From Pavlovales sp. CCMP2436 (Eukaryota > Haptophyta > Pavlovophyceae > Pavlovales), in contig MU631932.1 in the NCBI GenBank assembly GCA_026770615.1, positions 14,479-26,315 on the forward strand: 11,837 bases of DNA, read 5' to 3'. The notes beneath the pieces were generated by a model. The model was not told the DNA's origin, searched no databases, and saw only the letters and a program-made list of their open reading frames with translations. Position 1 is the stretch's first letter; each line of letters opens with the position of its first letter. Of the stretch, positions 7,192 to 11,837 are shown in pieces. The translations under genes were made by a program, and so were the position numbers.

Positions 7192-7326
7192 TTGAGGGTG
7201 CGAAAAAAAAAATGCCCCCGAAATCTGCCACCCGCTGTGGGCGGAGCGCGACGCCGACACGGGCAGGATAGGTCAGAGAGACCCGTTTGACATGCGGAAA
7301 GAAGCTCGCCCGGTCCGGAACGACCT
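7192..7326. repeat. 140-base direct repeat, copy 2
   Basis: Partner of 6222-6363. On the minus strand one frame reads SFFPHVKRVSLTYPARVGVAL, then by an indel difference runs on into FGGIFFFAPS, the counterpart of MSFFAPS in copy 1. The ATG has become ATT within a run of T. Confidence 0.85.
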
Positions 7327-7511
7327 GGAGATGGAGACGGTGGGAGCGGCAGCCGCAGCAGCTCGAGCGACGGAGACGACAGCTGTGGGGAGAGTCGAAC
7401 GTGGGTGGCTGGGACGAAGGCGACAGCGGCACATGGAACTCGACGGCGGTGACAATGTGGCAAGGACCTCGGCGTGTACGGCAACTCATACCGATGTAAT
7501 TTTTCCTGTGG

Positions 7512-7575
7512 GGCCTGCGACTGCTCCAAAACCAGTTCACCAGCCCCAGATCTGTAGGATCCTCTCGTCCAAAAC
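7512..7575 (-). repeat. Dispersed short repeat, copy 2
   Basis: Partner of 1500-1562, in inverted orientation. On the minus strand it reads DPTDLGLVNWFWSSR. It ends a few bases before the LINE-derived sequence that begins near 7579. Confidence 0.65.
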
Positions 7576-7578
7576 CTT

Positions 7579-8388
7579 TTGACAAGCGCAGCACTCCAGG
7601 CCCTTCCCCGGTTTGCTGCATTCACACCGCACATCTCCGGAACGCACATCTGCAAAACATACAAACCACTCGGAACAGACCCGTCTCAAAGCTCTCACGT
7701 AGTTGACGTAGCAGTCGATGGCTCCCACAAGGAAAAACCCTCGAAATCGCAGCTCGAACAGCAGGAGGGGTTGCCTACCTAGTGAGCTATACAGACGGCA
7801 GACGGGAAATACACATGAGTAACGCCATCCGAACGGGGGACAAAGATGCACTAGACAGCGAACTTACAGCCGCGACACTCAGCCTCCGACTAAAATCCCT
7901 CCACAAACAGGTAACACTCACGTTACATCGTGGGACTGCCTAAACCCCCTGAGGCACTTGTGGCGCTCAAATCCAATTTGCAAACCAGCCACCGACGCAA
8001 ATACACAACCCCACTACCACTCCGCAGACAAGATTACGTGCACATGCCAGCGTCTCACTCGCGCATATTGCGCTCAGCCAAACGCCCACTGGAAGCCAAG
8101 CAAACATACAAACCTCCTATGGTGCTGGACCAGACACAACAATCGGCAGCAAAACGAAAGCGGACTCGCACGACGCAGCCACCCACAGACAATAGCGGAA
8201 CGACCGACGTCAGAGCCCCACACCACCGTGTTCTGCGCCCATCCACGCGGCCAAAAGCAGGGCCACAGACCCGCACACCCCAGCAGCCAGCAGAGGCGCG
8301 CCAAAAGGACAGGAGGGAGGAACAATGCCTCGAAAACACACCCCAACATATTGAGCCCGAGGCCCACCCCCCTGAGGGGGTGGGGTAG
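7579..8388 (+). pseudogene. Decayed LINE fragment with RNase H domain
   Basis: An RNase H domain spread over three frames. Strand 1 (VVDVAVDGSH, about 7699-7728) holds the first catalytic Asp. After a frame change comes GGVAYLVSYTDGRR, then DALDSELTAATLSLRLKSLH, with the Glu at 7860-7862. After a second change, WDCLNPLRHLWRSNP has the next Asp at 7934-7936. The spacings (about 48 and 25 residues) fit the family. A later NESGLARRSHP resembles the C-terminal GNE-x-AD-x-LAR motif. This domain follows reverse transcriptase in several LINE clades (I, R1/Tad types) and removes the RNA strand during copying. No reverse transcriptase is seen upstream, so the copy is 5'-truncated. At least two frameshifts make it non-functional. 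Confidence 0.65.
8349..8388 (-). repeat. 40-base hairpin repeat, copy 1
   Basis: 35 of 40 positions match 11091-11130 on the opposite strand. It holds a 9-base-pair stem (8363-8371 with 8376-8384, loop of 4). Both differences between the copies that fall in the stem keep pairing. Confidence 0.75.
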
Positions 8389-8467
8389 CCCGGGACCACA
8401 ATGAGCCCCCACCGTGTGATTCTTGCCGATCGTGGACAAAAATCACACAGTGGGATACAGGCTACCC
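8383..8467. repeat. Nested inverted repeats
   Basis: Outer pair GGGTAGCC (8383-8390) with GGCTACCC (8460-8467). Inner pair 8408-8421 (CCCACCGTGTGATT) with 8441-8454 (AATCACACAGTGGG), 13 of 14 positions paired, loop of 19. It lies between the RNase H fragment and the 3' end of the inverted LINE copy. Confidence 0.7.
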
Positions 8468-8740
8468 AAAGTTATTTGTCTGTTTATTTTGTGCTACAGG
8501 TGCGGCACGTGCGCAGGCGAGCTGCATTTTGAGACAAGCGAGAGGCAGCAGCGGCCGGTCAGTGCGTGAATCGGAGAACCGTCGACTGTCGTGTGCCTGA
8601 TCAGCCTTAGCGGTGGGGACGGTATCCGTGTGCTCTGCAAAGGTCCCTTGATCTGAGTGTTTCTCAACACTTGGGTCCGGTGAAGACCTGTCAGGGGACG
8701 GACGTATTTCTAGATATTTACACACCAAGCCGACAGTCAC
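8462..8740 (-). mobile_element. Inverted LINE 3'-end copy
   Basis: The minus strand from 8727 to 8521 matches the plus strand 9798-10010, the C-terminal end and tail of the LINE. Shared blocks include gtgtgtaa, gaaacactcagatc, gagcacacggat, gtccccaccgct and aaaatgcagc. The frame reads VCKYLEIRPSPD, matching VCKFLVQRPSPR. The 3' side ends with aataaa and an A-rich tail (about 8468-8495), as expected for a LINE 3' end. It is a 5'-truncated copy pointing against the neighbouring LINE. Confidence 0.75.
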
Positions 8741-9321
8741 AACTCCGAAGGCTCAGCGAACTCCTCACACGCAATACTGACTCCAGCCAAACTCAAACTT
8801 TCAAGCACCAAAAAGTACACAAATACGACACCTTCCTCAGACCACTGATAGTATACCCAACAGTAGACGCAGCCAACCAAGTTTACATCATCGACAACTA
8901 GGAAACCAATGCTCTCATCGCCAAGGCAAACGACTTACAACCAGCACCCGCGTTTACCTAGAAACCTACACACAGCAGGGGAAGCACCAACTTATCTTAT
9001 GACGCAGTGCATGTGACACTCAATGTATGCGCTGACTAGGCCGTGAGACAAGTCGTAGTAGGGGGCAAAACCCCTTTCCACGATCTAGGTCCATGCGCAT
9101 GGCCCGCAGCAAAGTACAGCGCCACCGATAAGGATGGAAATTTCATCGACCACACACTATCCACTATCCGCCGGGCAGTCACAGAAGAGACAGGGAATCT
9201 CGCAATACTCGCCCACATCCAAAAAGATCCCATGAACCGGATTAGACGCGCACAAAAAGATGCCATTCGCATGAAAGACCGAACGCAGACCTATGGCCAA
9301 CAGAGTCAACAGCCTCCCTAA
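8741..9321 (+). pseudogene. LINE C-terminal region with in-frame TAG codons
   Basis: One frame from 8741 to TAA at 9319-9321 is broken only by TAG, at 8899, 8959 and 9037. It reads VYIIDN-stop-ETNALIAKA, weakly like the strand with the third RNase H Asp, then NVCAD-stop-AVRQVV, like the GNE-x-AD-x-A end of RNase H. It goes on with GGKTPFHDLGPCAWPAAKYS and a charged segment (NRIRRAQKDAIRMKDRTQ). The RNase H reading is inference. The next frame (9330-9968) holds the knuckle, so a frameshift separates the two. Confidence 0.5.
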
Positions 9322-9329
9322 AACCACCA

Positions 9330-9968
9330 ATGGGCAACGGCACAGAGGCAGGGCAGCGCATATACACTCGATGCATGTCAGGCACTATGGCCTTCAATGC
9401 TGAACGGACAAGAGACACGCCAGAACACTTCGACGTAACCCATTCCGAGGGCGGACCCAAACTCTCAAACAAGTGCCCCTTCTGCCTCAAAAAAGGCTAC
9501 CAACCAGGAGACGGAACCGACTCAGTCGAACATATTATGTACACGTGCCCAGCAACAGCCACACAACGCAACCATCGTCGCGACGCAATCACTCGCCGCC
9601 TCTTCAACCACTCTGCTTCACTACGGGAAATAGAAGAAATAGTAGACTCGGCCCTTAGCCACCCAGACGCCCACGCCGAAAGCGTCTCAATCGCAACCCG
9701 AGATCTATTACTGGAATGCAAAAATCGCAATAAGGGATGGGAGTACAAGACCGGCTCCATGCAAAATATTCTCCTAACAGCTACATCAGCCTTAGTAGTG
9801 TGTAAGTTTCTGGTTCAACGTCCGTCACCAAGAGGATCTCACTGGATTTATGTATTGAAAAACACTCAGATCCAGGGATCCACCCCGAGCACACGGATGT
9901 CGTCCCCACCGCTGATCAGTTCAGACACACGACGATCGACGACTGACGACTCTCGACTGGCGCGCTGA
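9330..9968 (+). CDS. LINE C-terminal part with CCHC zinc knuckle
   Basis: 212 codons from ATG to TGA. C49, C52, H68 and C73 (CPFC-x15-H-x4-C, ending SVEHIMYTCP) form the zinc knuckle found at the C-terminus of many LINE polyproteins after reverse transcriptase or RNase H. It is preceded by RIYTRCMSGTMAFNAERTR, which resembles the segment before the knuckle in that family. The last 60 residues (VCKFLVQRPSPRGSHW and on) match the inverted copy 8740-8521, so they belong to the element. The ATG is probably internal to the original polyprotein. The sequence match continues past the stop to about 10010, giving the 3' end of this copy. Confidence 0.65.
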   Translation: MGNGTEAGQRIYTRCMSGTMAFNAERTRDTPEHFDVTHSEGGPKLSNKCPFCLKKGYQPGDGTDSVEHIMYTCPATATQRNHRRDAITRRLFNHSASLREIEEIVDSALSHPDAHAESVSIATRDLLLECKNRNKGWEYKTGSMQNILLTATSALVVCKFLVQRPSPRGSHWIYVLKNTQIQGSTPSTRMSSPPLISSDTRRSTTDDSRLAR

Positions 9969-10010
9969 CCGACCTCCACTGCTCTCCCTCGCGTCGTCTG
10001 AAAATGCAGC

Positions 10011-10306
10011 ACCCGTCCGTGGTGAACAAATCGTTGAGCACCTAGTCCCCGCCTGGCAGCGGGGCCCCACTTAGACAGCGGGGAGAATCGGGTCCGTCGT
10101 ACGCCCGACGCGGTGCTGCATACCGCCCCTGCGGCGCCCCGAAGATCCCTCGGTAGGCTGAATTCCCCGCTCTACAGCTGGGTCAGCAGCCCGCCTGAGA
10201 CGAGGGACAGCGGGGGGCAGTGCCAAGTGCCCCCCTTCCGCGTTCTCGCAACGCGGCGTTACGCCTGCAGCGGCGCTACCGCGCCTCACGGCGCGGCCTG
10301 CTCCAG
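10011..10306. other. No gene recognised
   Basis: GC-rich sequence between the LINE end and the minus-strand gene 10307-10912. Frames on both strands are open, but their composition suggests shadows. Several short G/C-run palindromes occur (for example around 10050-10085). Confidence 0.4.
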
Positions 10307-10912
10307 CTAGCGTTTCGATCCGCCTTTCGATCCGCCGACGAAGCATCGTACAGCCATCGCTTCGGTTGCGTCCGAGAGCGACTCGTCGATATCCTTCTCC
10401 ATCGTCGAATCCTCGTCCAAGCCGGACGGCAGCTCCGAGTCCTCGTCCGAATCGGATTCGGACGAGGTGCGTGTCTGCGCGGGCTTCGCTGGTGCCCTTG
10501 AGGAAGCATTGGCTCTCGGCTTCACAGCGGCCGTGGGGGAGAAGCGCGGGGCGACGGTCACCTCCTGCCGTGCCGGCAAGCCGGCGCGGCGCTTGGCAGT
10601 CCGAGCCGCCACGCACATCCCCGCCCCCAGCCGCAATGTGCCATCGGCGCAGTGCTTCTTCTTCCAGTTGTTGAGCCTCCTCCCCGAGATCCCCGCCGAC
10701 GGCGATGAGCGCACGCCCGCACCCTTGCAGTCGGGGGGCGCCGCCTTTGCAAGCAGCGGGCGATCTCGTGGAGCGTCGCGGTTGCGACTGGCCGGTCGCG
10801 CCGCGTCGCCCTGTGGGGCTCCTGCCTCGCCAAACGTGTAGGTGAGGGTAACGAGGTAGACGCCTCGGTGGTCACAGTATTGCGCCGTGACCACCTCTCT
10901 GTTGAGCGCCAT
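10307..10912 (-). CDS. Hypothetical acidic protein
   Basis: 201 codons from ATG to TAG. It starts MALNREVVTAQYCDHRGVYL, an ordinary globular-looking stretch, then a Pro/Arg/Ala-rich linker. Next is GRRLNNWKKKHCADGTLRLG (residues about 85-103) with a basic cluster that could bind nucleic acid or act as a nuclear signal. The sequence then turns strongly acidic (SSESDSDEDSELPSG, and GLDEDSTMEKDIDESLSD), ending GGSKGGSKR. No family recognised; a chromatin or regulatory role would be a guess. The frame continues upstream into 10916-11080 with only one TGA between, so the two may be one gene. Confidence 0.5.
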   Translation of the reverse strand: MALNREVVTAQYCDHRGVYLVTLTYTFGEAGAPQGDAARPASRNRDAPRDRPLLAKAAPPDCKGAGVRSSPSAGISGRRLNNWKKKHCADGTLRLGAGMCVAARTAKRRAGLPARQEVTVAPRFSPTAAVKPRANASSRAPAKPAQTRTSSESDSDEDSELPSGLDEDSTMEKDIDESLSDATEAMAVRCFVGGSKGGSKR

Positions 10913-10915
10913 CCC

Positions 10916-11080
10916 TCACTTCTCCTCCACGAGCATCTCGAACTGCTCGTGGACCACAGCGTGCTCCCGCGCGCGGAGGTCGACCAGACACGCACGCGCG
11001 TCGGTCGCCGTCGGCACGAAGGAGCTCGCCGTCCCAGCGAGCCCCGCCTGGGGGGCGCTCGCCTGCTGGTCACGTTCCAT
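10916..11080 (-). CDS. Short ORF, probable N-terminus of the 10307-10912 gene
   Basis: 54 codons from ATG (MERDQQASAPQAGLAG and on) to TGA, ending DLRAREHAVVHEQFEMLVEE. It has good protein composition and likely helix near the end. It is in the same frame as 10307-10912 and stops four bases before that ATG. A substitution to TGA, recoding, or an unusually short 21-base intron could join them. The open frame also extends a few codons upstream of this ATG. Confidence 0.4.
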   Translation of the reverse strand: MERDQQASAPQAGLAGTASSFVPTATDARACLVDLRAREHAVVHEQFEMLVEEK

Positions 11081-11090
11081 ACCCGCTGGT

Positions 11091-11130
11091 CTACCCCATC
11101 CCTTCACGGGGATGGGCCTCGGGCTCAGTA
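11091..11130 (+). repeat. 40-base hairpin repeat, copy 2
   Basis: Partner of 8349-8388. The stem is 11095-11102 with 11109-11116 (CCCATCCC / GGGATGGG, loop of 6; a ninth G-T wobble pair can close the loop as in copy 1). It lies between the minus-strand gene and the plus-strand exon. Confidence 0.75.
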
Positions 11131-11202
11131 GTGGAACGAAGCTGTCAGGCGCCGGACAGCGCGGAGCTGGTCTGGGCCTCGGACACCAGGACTGGACTAT
11201 CA

Positions 11203-11295
11203 GTGAGTGAGAACCGGTCCAGGCGGCAGAGCGGATCTGCTGCCATAAGATAGAACATGCAGCCTTTAAGGCGTCGTTTTTTTCGTCTTTTGCAG
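11203..11295 (+). other. Probable spliceosomal intron, 93 bases
   Basis: A donor-like GTGAGTGAG begins at 11203, and the region ends in a pyrimidine run and acceptor, tttttttcgtcttttgcag, at 11295. The coding frame begins right after it (LLSRYNDTRALDG). Joined this way, the upstream frame (VVERSCQAPDSAELVWASDTRTGLS) stays open. The acceptor is strong; the upstream exon is less certain because its frame lacks a clear start. Confidence 0.5.
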
Positions 11296-11837
11296 TTACT
11301 TTCGCGTTACAACGACACGCGTGCCCTGGACGGTGCGTCTCAGGACAACATCCTGATGAAGAACATGAAGAAGATCAACATGGCCGACCTCGCAGAGATG
11401 CCGACCAAGATCAAGCTCCTGCGCGAGCTCGAGTAGGCGCTGTACAAAGCCAACCTGCCGACGATCGTCGAGCTCAGCATCGAGACAAACATGCAGGAGC
11501 TGATCTCGCGCCCGAAGTTCATCGAGCAGAAGATGCACCACAGCGGCCCGACCGCTGAGGCGTTCGCGCAGGCGAGCTCCCACATCGACGCAGTCGTCAC
11601 GGCGCACTCGATCAAGTACGAGCGTACGGTGATGGACGTGGACGGGGGCCTGCGCATGTGCGTCTCTAAGTACATGACCGACTTCGCCACCGACGCAGAG
11701 AAGGAGCAGATCGATGTCGATACGATCCGCTTCAGCGACCTGGTTTACCTCACTGGCGAGCGGGGCAACGGCGGCAAAACGATGGTGCGCGGCACTTTCG
11801 AGATGTCCGCCACCCCGTGCGACAAGTCGGAGGAGGG
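11296..11837 (+). CDS. Hypothetical protein exon, partial, one in-frame TAG
   Basis: Open from the acceptor at 11296 to the window end except for TAG at 11434-11436. Third positions are strongly G or C (GAC, AAC, ATC, CTG, AAG), unlike the repeat-derived frames, so this is the most convincing host coding sequence here. It reads NILMKNMKKINMADLAEMPT, then KIKLLRELE-stop-ALYKANLPTI, then ELSIETNMQELISRPKFIEQ. Its later part includes HIDAVVTAHSIKYERTVMDV and DTIRFSDLVYLTGERGNGGK. No family recognised. The residues on both sides of the TAG continue one helix-like pattern, so a CAG-to-TAG change is likely. Without an upstream exon, translation could start at ATG 11356 (MKNMKKIN). The gene continues beyond the window. 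Confidence 0.6.

Noticed and set aside
7158..7664. Minus-strand ORFs of 168 and 149 codons
   Set aside because: They span the boundary of two separate repeats (7192-7326 and 7512-7575) and are Ser/Arg/Pro-rich between them, so they are unlikely to be one gene.
8055..8446. Minus-strand ORFs opposite the RNase H fragment
   Set aside because: Cys/Trp/Gly-rich reading of the complement of the LINE coding strand; shadow frames.
10912..10916. A selenocysteine codon at the TGA between the two minus-strand ORFs
   Set aside because: I saw no SECIS-like element, and nothing in the surrounding protein suggests a redox site.
11296..11690. Minus-strand ORFs 11296-11607 and 11340-11690
   Set aside because: They are the complement of the plus-strand exon, whose codon use is clearly coding.

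Overview
The window looks like nuclear DNA of a microbial eukaryote, most likely a GC-rich alga or other protist. Coding stretches favour G or C at third positions. One exon start has a pyrimidine tract followed by a cag acceptor, with a GTGAGT donor 93 bases upstream. There is an F-box/ankyrin-type protein of the kind common in phytoplankton, and much of the DNA is repeats: a LINE with an RNase H domain, tRNA-derived SINE-like elements, a MITE with TA target duplication, and several minisatellites. There are no bacterial-style operons. I cannot name the species.

Layout. 165-1530 (minus): an F-box-like/ankyrin gene split over two frames, flanked by Pro/Ala low-complexity DNA. 1675-2092: a tandem repeat with a period of about 150-166 bases, interrupted by a 167-base MITE (2093-2259). 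2310-2535 (minus) and 2680-2796 (plus): two copies of a SINE-like element facing each other. 2797-4050: mostly non-coding, with small tandem repeats and a G-rich run. 4055-4759 (minus): an acidic/basic low-complexity ORF. 4800-5800: mostly non-coding, with palindromes and a TA microsatellite. 5920-6243 (minus): a small membrane protein with 11-residue repeats. It starts inside a 140-base sequence that is repeated directly at 7192-7326. 7579-10010: decayed LINE sequence, namely an RNase H domain broken over three frames, an inverted second copy of the LINE 3' end, and a plus-strand 3' portion with a CCHC knuckle. 10307-11080 (minus) and 11296-11837 (plus, running off the end): two divergently arranged genes of unknown function, each with one in-frame stop.

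The genes do not form a pathway. Most of the window is a repeat-rich stretch between genes. The most interesting signals are a 40-base sequence found twice whose differences keep a hairpin intact, short dispersed repeats next to ORF starts, and a set of otherwise readable frames interrupted only by TAG. All identities are counted by eye, and no database search was possible.
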